Shown here: piece after piece, positions 7,299 to 14,616 of the stretch
Numbering within the stretch: position 1 is the stretch's first letter
Layout of the letters: each line of letters begins with the position of its first letter
DNA from: JAOUEA01 sp040511595
Lineage (GTDB): Bacteria > Actinomycetota > UBA4738 > HRBIN12
Assembly: GCA_040511595.1 (NCBI GenBank)
Contig: JBEVGU010000138.1
Span: forward strand, 1-22,366
Reading direction: 5' to 3'
Length of the DNA stretch: 22,366 bases
The notes under the pieces: model-generated
Told to the model about the DNA's origin: nothing
Seen by the model: the letters and a program-made list of their open reading frames with translations, nothing else
Database searches by the model: none
Made by a program: the position numbers and the translations under genes

Positions 7299-8164
7299 AG
7301 AGGATCACGGCGCGATGGTTCCCGTCGGCGATGCGTGGGCTCGCCCTGTGCCTCGCCCTGTCGGCGATGTGGGCGACGATCTCCGCGGGCTCCGCGTGGG
7401 CGGCCGGTGCGACGTCGCTCGGATCCGTCGACCTCCCCGATCCGGAGCCATGCCCAGGCTGTTGGACCCCCGCGCTCGAGACCAGCTGGCAGTGGCAGCT
7501 GCAGTTTCGGATCGATCGGTCCTTCGACGTCGACATGTACGACGTCGACGGGTTCGACGTACCCAGGGGCGTGGTTGCGAGGCTGCACGACGGGGGCGCC
7601 GCCGTCGTCTGCTACATCAGCGCCGGCTCGTGGGAACGATGGCGGCCCGACGCCGGCCGGTTCCCCGACGGCGTGCTCGGCAAGCCGAACGGGTGGCCGG
7701 GGGAGCGGTGGCTCGATATCCGCCGCCGGGCCGTGCTGCGCCCGATCATGGAACGCCGGCTCGACATGTGCGCTCGGAAGGGCTTCGACGCGGTCGAGTT
7801 CGACAACGTCGACGGGTACGCGAACCGCACGGGCCTCCCGCTGCGGGGGCGCGACCAGCTCCGGTACAACGTGATGCTGGCCAACGAAGCGCACCGCCGG
7901 GGCCTCTCGGCGCTGCTCAAGAACGACCTCGGACAGATCCGCGCGCTGCTGCCCTACTTCGACGCGGCGCTGAACGAGCAGTGCCATCAGTATGACGAGT
8001 GCGGGCGCCTGGACCCCTTCGTCGACGCGGGGAAGGCGGTGTTCGGCGTGGAGTACAAGCTCGAGCTCGCGGAGTTCTGCCCCGACGCGAACGCGCACGA
8101 CTTCAACTTCCTGAAGAAGCGACTGGCGCTCGGCCCCTGGCGCAGGACCTGCCGCGGCGTCTGA
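7295..8164 (+). CDS. Secreted GH114-type endo-alpha-1,4-polygalactosaminidase-like glycosidase
   Basis: This is a 289-residue protein with GTG at 7295, coupled by GTGA to the gene before. A signal peptide is clear: basic start, hydrophobic core (about 14-32), and AWA at 35-37 as the likely cleavage site. The mature part matches the GH114 TIM-barrel pattern: VVCYISAGSWERWRPDA (104-120), GWPGERWLDIR (133-143), GFDAVEFDNVDGY (163-175), AHRRGLSALLKND (199-211), ALNEQC (225-230) and KAVFGVEY (247-254). Conserved acids Asp170, Asp173 and Glu228 are the likely catalytic region. Eight cysteines in the mature region suggest disulfides. The family hydrolyses alpha-1,4-linked galactosamine polymers or related exopolysaccharide; the precise substrate is an inference. 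It may act in remodelling self or competitor biofilm polymer. Confidence 0.85.
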   Translation: MKRITARWFPSAMRGLALCLALSAMWATISAGSAWAAGATSLGSVDLPDPEPCPGCWTPALETSWQWQLQFRIDRSFDVDMYDVDGFDVPRGVVARLHDGGAAVVCYISAGSWERWRPDAGRFPDGVLGKPNGWPGERWLDIRRRAVLRPIMERRLDMCARKGFDAVEFDNVDGYANRTGLPLRGRDQLRYNVMLANEAHRRGLSALLKNDLGQIRALLPYFDAALNEQCHQYDECGRLDPFVDAGKAVFGVEYKLELAEFCPDANAHDFNFLKKRLALGPWRRTCRGV

Positions 8165-8189
8165 ATCCGGTTCCTGCTCCCGCGGTGCG

Positions 8190-8218
8190 GTGACATGGTT
8201 ATCCAGCACGTGCATACT
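8190..8218 (+). promoter_or_regulatory. Promoter of the arginine operon
   Basis: GTGACA at 8190-8195 (5 of 6 to TTGACA) and CATACT at 8213-8218 (4 of 6 to TATAAT) are separated by 17 bases. The -10 ends eight bases before the argC start at 8227, suggesting a leaderless or nearly leaderless transcript. The -10 lies inside the ARG box, so repressor binding would block it directly. Confidence 0.6.
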
Positions 8219-8225
8219 TATGCAC
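8210..8225. promoter_or_regulatory. ARG box (ArgR operator)
   Basis: GTGCAT-ACTT-ATGCAC is a perfect inverted repeat with 6-base arms and a 4-base centre. It fits the TGCAT-N4-ATGCA core known for mycobacterial ArgR operators and resembles the TGAAT/ATTCA half-sites of other bacteria. It overlaps the -10 element and ends one base before the argC start codon. argR lies downstream in the same cluster, so autoregulation by arginine-loaded ArgR is expected. Confidence 0.75.
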
Positions 8226-8226
8226 G

Positions 8227-8415
8227 ATGGCGGAGATCACCCGTGTCGCGGTGCTCGGTGCTTCCGGCTACGCCGGAGGGGAGCTCGTGCGTCTGCTCGC
8301 CGGGCATCGACGGGCCGACGTGACGTTCCTCGAAGCGAAGGACTCGACCGGGAAGACCGTGGCCGAGGCTTCCAGCTCGCGCGGCCGGCCGCGAACGACG
8401 TCGTGCTCGCGATGA
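8227..8415 (+). pseudogene. argC: argC 5' remnant (N-acetyl-gamma-glutamyl-phosphate reductase N-terminus)
   Basis: ATG at 8227 begins a clear ArgC N-terminus: ITRVAVLGASGYAGGELVRL (residues 4-23), the NAD(P)-binding Rossmann start, followed by LLAGHRRADVTFLEAKDSTG and KTVAEA. After about residue 48 (bases 8367-8375) the similarity stops abruptly. The frame continues into unrelated Ser/Arg-rich residues and closes at 8415 after 62 codons. A full ArgC is around 340 residues, so more than 80 percent is missing, including the catalytic cysteine. The DNA immediately after the break encodes the end of ArgD in another frame, so this is a junction and not a simple stop mutation. The promoter and ARG box upstream are intact. 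The cause is either a real deletion or an assembly join. Confidence 0.85.
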
Positions 8416-8567
8416 TCGACGAGGGCGTGCTCGCGAGTCCGGCCGGGCCTGACGTCGTGCGCATGTCGCCGCCGCTCACCGCGGGTGACGAAGACGTGGC
8501 CCAGGCCGCTCGGGCGTTCGGCGCCGCCGTCGCCGTACTCGCCCCGGCCGGGGAGGCGACGACATGA
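8367..8567 (+). pseudogene. argD: argD 3' remnant (acetylornithine aminotransferase C-terminus)
   Basis: In a frame different from the argC remnant, the sequence encodes FQLARPAANDVVLAMIDEGV and LASPAGPDVVRMSPPLTAGD, then a terminal helix ending at TGA 8567. This is the characteristic small-domain C-terminus of ArgD-type class III aminotransferases (the AGPxVxRxxPPL segment). It has no start, no PLP lysine region and no upstream domain; roughly 330 residues are missing. Its stop overlaps the argR start by ATGA (8564-8567), the expected coupling in an argC-J-B-D-R-G-H operon, so the right flank of the junction is in native order. I place the seam at about 8364-8375. It is not translatable as a fusion with the argC remnant because the frames differ. 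Confidence 0.82.
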
Positions 8568-9040
8568 CCCGCTCGAACGGCGCGACGAAGTCGAAGCGAC
8601 AGCAGGCGATCATCGGGCTGCTCGCCCGCGGGCACCTCGCCAGCCAGCAGGAGATCCGCGAGCGGCTCGCGTGCATGGGCATCGAGGCCACGCAGTCCAC
8701 GATCAGCCGGGACGTCGAGGAGCTCGGGCTCGCGCGCGTGCACGACGTGGATGGAACCCGATACGTCGTGCCGGGCGAGGCGGGTTCATACGGGCCGATG
8801 GCGCTCCTGCGCCACCTGCTCGACGAGTTCGCGCTCTCGTTCGTCGCGAGCGACGCCGGGCTCATCGTCCGAACCTCGCCCGGCGCCGCCGCCGCCCTCG
8901 CCGAGGGCATAGACCGCGCCGGGCTCGATGGGGTGGCAGGCACGATCGCCGGCGACAACACCATCCTGGTCCTCGGGCGCCAGGGCGTGAAGCCGCCCGC
9001 GCTCGAACGGACTCTCATCCAGATCACGGAGGCACGTTGA
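8564..9040 (+). CDS. argR: Arginine repressor ArgR
   Basis: This is a 158-residue protein with ATG at 8564. The N-terminal winged helix (about 8-70) includes the recognition helix ATQSTISRDVEELGL (42-56). The C-terminal domain (about 78-155) forms the hexamer and binds arginine, with GTIAGDNTILVL at 126-137. Most relatives have two aspartates in this motif (GDDT); here the second is Asn132, a conservative change that could alter arginine binding. ArgR with arginine represses arginine biosynthesis genes at ARG boxes such as the one at 8210. The gene lies in its usual place before argG. The native coupling to argD (ATGA) would be lost if the argD remnant is no longer translated, so expression may now rely on reinitiation or a separate site. 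Confidence 0.95.
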   Translation: MTRSNGATKSKRQQAIIGLLARGHLASQQEIRERLACMGIEATQSTISRDVEELGLARVHDVDGTRYVVPGEAGSYGPMALLRHLLDEFALSFVASDAGLIVRTSPGAAAALAEGIDRAGLDGVAGTIAGDNTILVLGRQGVKPPALERTLIQITEAR

Positions 9041-10242
9041 TGGACCCGCAGTCGAAGAAGGCGGTGCTCGCTTACAGCGGTGGGCTCGACACGTCGGTCA
9101 CGATCCGGTGGCTGACGGAGCGGGGCTACGAGGTGCATGCGGTCGTCGTCGACGTCGGCCAACGCGAGGACTTCGACGAGATCGTCGAGCGCGGCGCCAA
9201 GGCCGGCGCGGCGAGCGTGCTGGTCGCCGACGCGGTCGACCGCTACGCCGCGCAGTTCCTCACGGCCGCGATCAAGGCCAACGGCCTCTACGAAGGGAAG
9301 TACCCGATGGTCTCGGGGCTCGCGCGCCCCTGCATCGTCGAGGAGGTCGTGAAGGTCGCTCGCGAGGTCGGTGCCGGCGTCGTGGCCCATGGCTGCACCG
9401 GCAAGGGGAACGACCAGGTGCGGTTCGAGGTCTCCTTCGGCGTGCTCGCGCCAGACCTCGAGGTGATGGCGCCGATCCGCGACGCGAACATCCCGCGCGA
9501 GAAGGCGATCGTGTTCGCGGACGAGTGGGGCATCCCGATCGCGAACGTCGTGACGACCTACTCGGTCGACGAGAACCTCTGGGGCCGCACGGCGGAATGC
9601 GGTCCGCTCGAGGATCCGTGGGTGGCGCCCCCGGAGAATGCTTTCGATCGGACGGCGCCGCCGGAAGCCCGTCCGACCGATGTCGCCGAGATCACCGTGT
9701 CGTTCGACCGCGGCCTGCCGGTCGCGCTCGATGGCGAGACCGCGACCCTTCCCGAGCTGATCCGCCGGCTCGACGTGCTCGGTGGTTCCTACGGCTTCGG
9801 CCGGGTGGACATGATCGAGAACCGCCGTGTGGGCATCAAGAGCCGCGAGCTCTACGAGGTGCCGGGGGCGCTCGCCATCATCCGGGCGCATCAGGCGCTT
9901 GAGGACCTCACGCTCGAGCGCGACCTCGCCCACCACAAGCCGCAGCTCGAGCATCGCTGGGCCGACCTCGTCTACGACGGACAGTGGTTCTCGCCGCTGC
10001 GCTCGGCGATCGACGCGTACGTCGACGTGACTCAGGCGCAGGTGACCGGCGAGGTGCGGCTGCGGTTCGAGCCGGGCTCGTGCACGGTCGTGGGTCGCCG
10101 CAGCGGTCACTCGCTGTACGAGCTGTCGCTCGCGACCTACGGAGGCGGCGACGCGTTCGACCAGTCCGACGCTCGGGGGTACGTGCGCCTGTACGGCCTG
10201 CCGCTCAAGGTCTGGTCGGCGAAACAGGGGACTGGCGCGTGA
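9040..10242 (+). CDS. argG: Argininosuccinate synthase
   Basis: This is a 400-residue protein of normal length. ATG at 9040 overlaps the argR stop by one base (TGATG), with ribosome site GGAGG at 9028-9032. The ATP-pyrophosphatase loop SGGLDTS is at residues 13-19. Other family blocks are GLYEGKYPMVSGLARP, HGCTGKGNDQVRFE, YSVDENLWGRTAECGPLEDP and GRVDMIENRRVGIKSRELYE. The enzyme joins citrulline and aspartate using ATP to give argininosuccinate in the cytoplasm. It is intact, so the organism should be able to make arginine from citrulline together with ArgH. A frame open upstream to 8485 is an overlap artefact of GC-rich coding. Confidence 0.97.
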   Translation: MDPQSKKAVLAYSGGLDTSVTIRWLTERGYEVHAVVVDVGQREDFDEIVERGAKAGAASVLVADAVDRYAAQFLTAAIKANGLYEGKYPMVSGLARPCIVEEVVKVAREVGAGVVAHGCTGKGNDQVRFEVSFGVLAPDLEVMAPIRDANIPREKAIVFADEWGIPIANVVTTYSVDENLWGRTAECGPLEDPWVAPPENAFDRTAPPEARPTDVAEITVSFDRGLPVALDGETATLPELIRRLDVLGGSYGFGRVDMIENRRVGIKSRELYEVPGALAIIRAHQALEDLTLERDLAHHKPQLEHRWADLVYDGQWFSPLRSAIDAYVDVTQAQVTGEVRLRFEPGSCTVVGRRSGHSLYELSLATYGGGDAFDQSDARGYVRLYGLPLKVWSAKQGTGA

Positions 10243-11651
10243 GCGAAGAGGACGCCCCGCTCTGGTCGGGACGCTTCTCCACTCCGCCGGCGCCCGAGGC
10301 CCAGGCGCTCGGTCGCTCACTGTCGTTCGACGTGCGGCTGGCATCGGTCGACATCGGCGCGTCGATCGCGCACGTGCATGCCCTGCAGGACGCCGGCCTT
10401 CTCAGAGCTGGAGAGGCCGCGACGCTCAAAGACGCGCTGTCCGCGGTCGGGGCAGACATCGCGGAGGGTCGGTTCGCGTTCCATGAGGCCGACGAGGACA
10501 TCCACTCGGCGATCGAACGCGGCGTCACCGAGCGCCTGGGCGACCTCGGCGCGAAGCTGCACGCCGGCCGTTCCCGGAACGACCTCGTCGTGACCGACCT
10601 GCGGCTGTGGCTGCTCGCGGCCGGACGGCGTATCGACGGGCATCTGGTCGAACTCGTCGATGCCCTGATCGCCCGGGCACGTGAGCACGCAGAGACCGTG
10701 ATGCCGGGCACGACCCACGCTCGGTTCGCGCAGCCGGTGACGCTCGGCCATCACCTGCTCGCCCACGGCTGGGCGCTCGCGCGTGACCTCGAGCGGCTCA
10801 GCGAGTGGTCGGTGCGCACCTCGACGTCGGCGCTCGGCGCCGGCGCGATTGCGACGTCCACCCTCGGCCTCGATCCCGATGCCACCGCGACCCGCCTGGG
10901 CATGCGGCGAGCGTTCTCGAACTCGATCGACGCCGTGAGCGATCGCGACTTCGTGCAGGAGTTCCTGTCGGCCGCGACGATCTGCGCGACGCACCTCTCG
11001 CGGCTCGCGGCCGACCTGTCGCGCTGGACCGACGAGTCGCTGAGATGGGCGTCGTTCGATGATGCCTACTCGACGGGGTCGAGCATGATGCCCCAGAAGC
11101 GGAACCCCGACACAGCCGAGCTCGCGCGTGGCAAGGCGGCCCGTCTCGCCGGGGACTTCGTGACCATCACGGCGCTCCTGCAGGGTCTGCCCCTCGGCTA
11201 TCACCGCGATCTGCAGGAGGACAAGGAGCCCGCGTTCGACGCTGCCGACACGTTGGAGCTGGTGCTGCCGGCGCTCACGGGTGCCGTCGCGACGACCAGG
11301 TTCGATGTCGAAGCGATGCGGGCCGCGTGCTCGGCCGAGAGTCTCTACGCGACCGACCTCGCGGAGGCGCTCGTCCGCGACGGCGTCGCGTTCCGCGAGG
11401 CCCACCGCCGCACCGGCGAGCTGCTGAGGGGGATCCAGCGCGGTGGACGCGAGCTCGCCGACCTGACCGAGGTCGAGTGGAAGGAGTTCGGAGTTCCCGA
11501 CGGCGCCGCGTTCCTCGACCCCGATCGCAGCGTGACGGCCCGAACGATCGCCGGTGGCCCGTCATCCGAGAGCGTGCGGGCGCAGGCCGACGCCCTCGCC
11601 GGCCTCATAAGCGAGGGAGGCGCCCGTGCGGGAGGAACCACGAAGGAGTGA
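10239..11651 (+). CDS. argH: Argininosuccinate lyase
   Basis: This is a 470-residue protein. GTG at 10239 overlaps the argG stop by GTGA, so it is translationally coupled. Fumarase/aspartase superfamily blocks are present: LWSGRF near the N-terminus, DEDIHSAIE (85-93), LHAGRSRNDLVVTD (107-120), the His160-containing GTTHARFAQP, and the signature GSSMMPQKRNP (about 281-291) with the flexible catalytic serine loop. It splits argininosuccinate into arginine and fumarate, the last step of the pathway. The C-terminal 25 residues are Gly/Ala-rich and beyond the usual fold. No clear terminator follows; the next gene begins 33 bases on. Confidence 0.97.
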   Translation: MSEEDAPLWSGRFSTPPAPEAQALGRSLSFDVRLASVDIGASIAHVHALQDAGLLRAGEAATLKDALSAVGADIAEGRFAFHEADEDIHSAIERGVTERLGDLGAKLHAGRSRNDLVVTDLRLWLLAAGRRIDGHLVELVDALIARAREHAETVMPGTTHARFAQPVTLGHHLLAHGWALARDLERLSEWSVRTSTSALGAGAIATSTLGLDPDATATRLGMRRAFSNSIDAVSDRDFVQEFLSAATICATHLSRLAADLSRWTDESLRWASFDDAYSTGSSMMPQKRNPDTAELARGKAARLAGDFVTITALLQGLPLGYHRDLQEDKEPAFDAADTLELVLPALTGAVATTRFDVEAMRAACSAESLYATDLAEALVRDGVAFREAHRRTGELLRGIQRGGRELADLTEVEWKEFGVPDGAAFLDPDRSVTARTIAGGPSSESVRAQADALAGLISEGGARAGGTTKE

Positions 11652-11684
11652 GAGCGGCGCGAGCATGAGTTGGCGTCGACCGTC

Positions 11685-12176
11685 ATGCGTTTCACGATCA
11701 GGCCGTTGACCGAGACGGACGCCGTCGCGGTCGCGAGCTGGCGGTACCCGGCGCCCTACGACGTCTACGACGTGCCCGAGGATCCGTCGCTCGAGGACGA
11801 GCTCTTCGATCCCGATCGCTGGGGAGTCTCGTACTTCGCCGTCGACGACGCCGAGGCGGGCGACCTCGTCGGTTTCTACGAGCTCGTGGCGTCCGATCCC
11901 GACCCGGACCGGGGCTTCGTGCCGGAGGTCGAGATCGGGCTCGGCCTGCGCCCCGATCTGACCGGGCGTGCCCTCGGATCTGGCTTCGTTGAGGCAGGGC
12001 TCGCGTTCTCCCGCGAACGCTGGCACCCACGGTTGTTCGCGCTCGATGTGTTCCCGTGGAACGAGCGCGCCATCCGCTGCTACGAGCACGTGGGATTCGA
12101 GCGAGGCGAGGTGTACGTGCGAAGGTTCGCGAGCGGGAACGAGGTCACATTCCTGCGGATGACTCGCCCGGCGTGA
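11685..12176 (+). CDS. GNAT-family N-acetyltransferase
   Basis: This is a 163-residue protein with ATG at 11685; a TTG five codons earlier (11670) is the alternative. It starts MRFTIRPLTETDAVAVASWR, typical of GNAT strand 1 and helix 1. Acetyl-CoA-binding motif A is VEIGLGLRPDLTGRALGSGF (about 86-105), followed by the FPWNERAIRCYEHVGFERGE segment, which is the usual strand-helix pair at the end of the fold. Substrate unknown. It sits just after argH and might belong to the same transcript, but no functional link to arginine is implied by the sequence. Its last 32 bases overlap the 3' end of the convergent membrane-protein gene. Confidence 0.85.
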   Translation: MRFTIRPLTETDAVAVASWRYPAPYDVYDVPEDPSLEDELFDPDRWGVSYFAVDDAEAGDLVGFYELVASDPDPDRGFVPEVEIGLGLRPDLTGRALGSGFVEAGLAFSRERWHPRLFALDVFPWNERAIRCYEHVGFERGEVYVRRFASGNEVTFLRMTRPA

Positions 12177-13287
12177 CCTCGCCGGCCTCCTCTGGCGTGA
12201 CGGGGATACCGCGTCTGCGCTGCAGCTCCAGGTACTCGGCACGCCGTCGGAACGTGTCTCGCAGCTCGACGGTGAGCGAGTCCACGAACTGGTCGCGGTA
12301 GGCGGCGTCAACGAGGATCGTGACCGCGTAGTAGAGCCCGGCGAAGGCCGCGACTCCCGTCGCCACGCGGAACAGCCCCTCGCTGATCTGCAGATGGTCG
12401 CCGAACCAAGAGATCGCGACGTCGACGTCGTCCGGGATGAGCAGCCACGCCTGGCGGACCTCGTCGTTCACGAGCAGCGCGCCCAGCACGACGTAGAACA
12501 ACCAGATCGCAGCGCTCACGAACGACACTTGCAGCATCTCGCTGATCAGCGCGACGGCAGCGAGGTTCAGACGCTCCTTCCGGCGCAGCGGTACGTCACC
12601 CACCGCAGACTCGGACTGGACCTCGCGCACGACACCCGGCAGCCGCACAGCGAGGAACACCATCGCGAGCAGCACGAACAGCCCCATCGCCGTCCAGAAC
12701 GCGCCGGGCCCCGGCGTGGTGAACACCTGCCAGATCTCGGTCGTGAAGAACATCACGAGCGAGAAGAACAGCAGCAGGGGTACGGCGCGCACGAGCACCG
12801 AGAGCGAGGCGCCGAGCTGGGCGAAGAACCGTCGTCCGGTCCAGCGAACGAGCGAGACCACGCCGAACCCGATCACGAGGTACACGAGGCCGAGCAGGGC
12901 GAGATTGACGAGGAGCGTGTTGAACCCGAAGAGCAACTGCCGGTTGAACACGATTGGTAGCACCGCAGGCAGCACGACGAAGGCGGCGAGTTCGGGCACG
13001 CCGACGCGGTCTGGGACCGAGAGGAACCGCCGCCCGCGGAGGAGGTTCAACACGCCGAACGAGGACACGAAGATCGCGAGGCCTCCGAGCGCGAGCAGCA
13101 GGTTCTCCCACGCCCGCCTGCCGATGTCCATCGCGTTGACGACCTCGAGCACGAACACGATCGTGAGGAAGGGGATCGCACGCGTGAACACGTCCTCGGC
13201 CGGGGAGAAGTCGAGGATCAGGTTCGGCAGCCCGTCGCGCCGGAACCGGCGCTCGAGCTCGTGGATGCGCGCCTCGTCGTCGCTCAC
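12145..13287 (-). CDS. Multi-pass integral membrane protein of unknown function
   Basis: This is a 380-residue protein from GTG 13287; the frame also stays open to a TTG at 13326, and neither start has a clear ribosome site. About eight hydrophobic spans lie at residues 36-53, 62-81, 97-114, 124-147, 164-186, 198-217, 244-272 and 305-326. The N-terminal 30 residues and the last 55 are charged and cytoplasmic-looking; the tail (RDTFRRRAEYLELQRRRG) is probably helical. I do not recognise a transporter or enzyme signature. Acidic residues within or beside spans (Glu48, Glu184, Glu250) are of note. The gene is divergent from the PIG-L gene and convergent, with 32 bases of overlap, with the GNAT gene. 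Confidence 0.8.
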   Translation of the reverse strand: MSDDEARIHELERRFRRDGLPNLILDFSPAEDVFTRAIPFLTIVFVLEVVNAMDIGRRAWENLLLALGGLAIFVSSFGVLNLLRGRRFLSVPDRVGVPELAAFVVLPAVLPIVFNRQLLFGFNTLLVNLALLGLVYLVIGFGVVSLVRWTGRRFFAQLGASLSVLVRAVPLLLFFSLVMFFTTEIWQVFTTPGPGAFWTAMGLFVLLAMVFLAVRLPGVVREVQSESAVGDVPLRRKERLNLAAVALISEMLQVSFVSAAIWLFYVVLGALLVNDEVRQAWLLIPDDVDVAISWFGDHLQISEGLFRVATGVAAFAGLYYAVTILVDAAYRDQFVDSLTVELRDTFRRRAEYLELQRRRGIPVTPEEAGEVTPGESSAGM

Positions 13288-13351
13288 CGAGGCATCGAAC
13301 CACGGCCGCCGCGTCGGTTCCCGCAAGCTGCGCCGCTTCCGCCGGGCGTCG

Positions 13352-13357
13352 GTAGGC
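13352..13357 (+). promoter_or_regulatory. -10-like element for the PIG-L gene (leaderless)
   Basis: TAGGCT lies six bases before the ATG at 13365 with no ribosome site between. The same hexamer occurs as the putative -10 at 352-357. No convincing -35 was seen. Confidence 0.45.
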
Positions 13358-13364
13358 TGGAACG

Positions 13365-14075
13365 ATGCAGGAACCGACGTTCGCCAGCGCGGTCGTGCTG
13401 TTCGCGCACCCCGACGACGCGGAGTTCATGTGCGGTGGCACCGTCGCGAAGTGGGCAGAGGGGGGCTGCGACGTGCACTACGTGGTGTGCACCGACGGTT
13501 CGGCCGGATCCAACGAGCCCGGGGCCCGGCGTGAAGACGTCGCGCCGATCCGGGAGCGGGAACAGCGCGCGGCGGCCGCCGTGCTCGGCGTGACGAGCGT
13601 GACATTCCTCGGCGAGACCGACGGTCTGCTCGAGGTGACTCCGGCGACGCGCAAGAAGGTCACCCGCGAGATCCGCCGCCTCCGCCCCGAGGTGCTCGTC
13701 GCCGCCGACCCCGGCCGCCTGTGGTCGGGCGAGGGCTACATCAACCATTGGGATCACAAGCAGGCCGGGCTGCTCGCGCTCACCGCGGTCATGCCCGACG
13801 CGCCCACCCGCGTGATGTTCCAGGAGCTCGAAGACGAGGGCATCGAGCCGTTCGAGATCCCGAACCTGTGGCTCTCCACCAACGAGCCCGACAACTACGT
13901 CGACATCACGAAGACGATCGACCTGAAGATCGCGGCCCTCGCCGAGCACGCCTCCGAGGAGGGAGAGGCCGCAGCGCCGTGGGTCCGCGAGCGCGCCCGG
14001 CAGGTGGGCGAGGAGGCCGGCGTCGAGTACGCGGAAGCCTTCAAGACGTTCCGCTTCTCAGACGACGAAGAGTAG
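13365..14075 (+). CDS. PIG-L (LmbE-like) family deacetylase
   Basis: This is a 236-residue protein with ATG at 13365. The family motif AHPDDAEF (14-21) supplies the zinc ligands His15 and Asp18 and the general base Asp17. The second zinc site is INHWDHKQAG (126-135), with His128 and His131 in the HxxH arrangement. The family removes acetyl groups from N-acetylglucosamine conjugates; in actinobacteria this includes MshB (mycothiol synthesis) and Mca (mycothiol conjugate amidase), as well as other sugar deacetylases. The protein is shorter than MshB and Mca, so I do not assign either name. No signal peptide, so it is cytoplasmic. The downstream DUF5319-like gene begins within a few bases of the stop, suggesting an operon. 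Confidence 0.88.
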   Translation: MQEPTFASAVVLFAHPDDAEFMCGGTVAKWAEGGCDVHYVVCTDGSAGSNEPGARREDVAPIREREQRAAAAVLGVTSVTFLGETDGLLEVTPATRKKVTREIRRLRPEVLVAADPGRLWSGEGYINHWDHKQAGLLALTAVMPDAPTRVMFQELEDEGIEPFEIPNLWLSTNEPDNYVDITKTIDLKIAALAEHASEEGEAAAPWVRERARQVGEEAGVEYAEAFKTFRFSDDEE

Positions 14076-14081
14076 GTGAGC

Positions 14082-14597
14082 ATGGATTTCGAGATGGACC
14101 ACGAGCAGGATGAGCCCTTCGAGCTGAGCGTCGAGGAACGCCGCGACATCGAGGCCGACCTCGACGACCTCTCGGCGATGCGCACGGTCTTCTCGCCGCA
14201 GGGCGTCAAGGGCGTGGTGATCGCGTGCCAGGACTGCGGCGCGAACCACTTCTTCGAGTGGGAACTGTTGCGCGACAACCTGGAGCAGATGCTCACGACC
14301 GGCGAGCCGCGTCCGCATGAGCCGGCTTTCGAGCTCGCCGAGGACGAATACATCCAGTGGGACTACGGCAAGGGCTACGTCGACGCGCTCGCCGATACCG
14401 GCCTCGAGCCGGACCGGCGCATCGAGGTGACGCGGTGCCCATGGTGCCAGACGCCGTTCGACGACGGGTTCGCGTTCTGCCCCACGTGCGGCCGCACGCT
14501 CGCGACGGTGCGCCTGTACCGAGAGCTGCTCGAGCGGGGTTTCGACGAGCGCGACGTGCGGGCGCTCCTGGTGCGCGCCGGCTACGAGCCGTTCTGA
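14082..14597 (+). CDS. DUF5319-like protein with C-terminal zinc ribbon
   Basis: This is a 171-residue acidic protein with ATG at 14082; a GTG at 14076 would add two residues. Residues about 13-100 resemble the actinobacterial DUF5319 family: LSVEERRDIEADLDDLSAMR, GVKGVVIACQDCGANHFFEW with a CxxC at 49/52, EWELLRDNLEQML and a PHEPAFE segment. A second cysteine set, C119-x2-C122-x10-C133-x2-C136 (CPWC...CPTC), forms a classical zinc ribbon, followed by a helical tail ending AGYEPF. The role of DUF5319 is not known to me. Two zinc-type sites and no enzyme motif suggest binding to nucleic acid or protein. It follows the PIG-L gene by 6 bases. Confidence 0.75.
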   Translation: MDFEMDHEQDEPFELSVEERRDIEADLDDLSAMRTVFSPQGVKGVVIACQDCGANHFFEWELLRDNLEQMLTTGEPRPHEPAFELAEDEYIQWDYGKGYVDALADTGLEPDRRIEVTRCPWCQTPFDDGFAFCPTCGRTLATVRLYRELLERGFDERDVRALLVRAGYEPF

Positions 14598-14616
14598 CCG
14601 GATCGCAGCACCGCCC

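Noticed and set aside
8227..8567. A genuine ArgC-ArgD fusion protein
   Set aside because: The two parts are in different frames and each lacks its catalytic core, so no functional fusion can be made.
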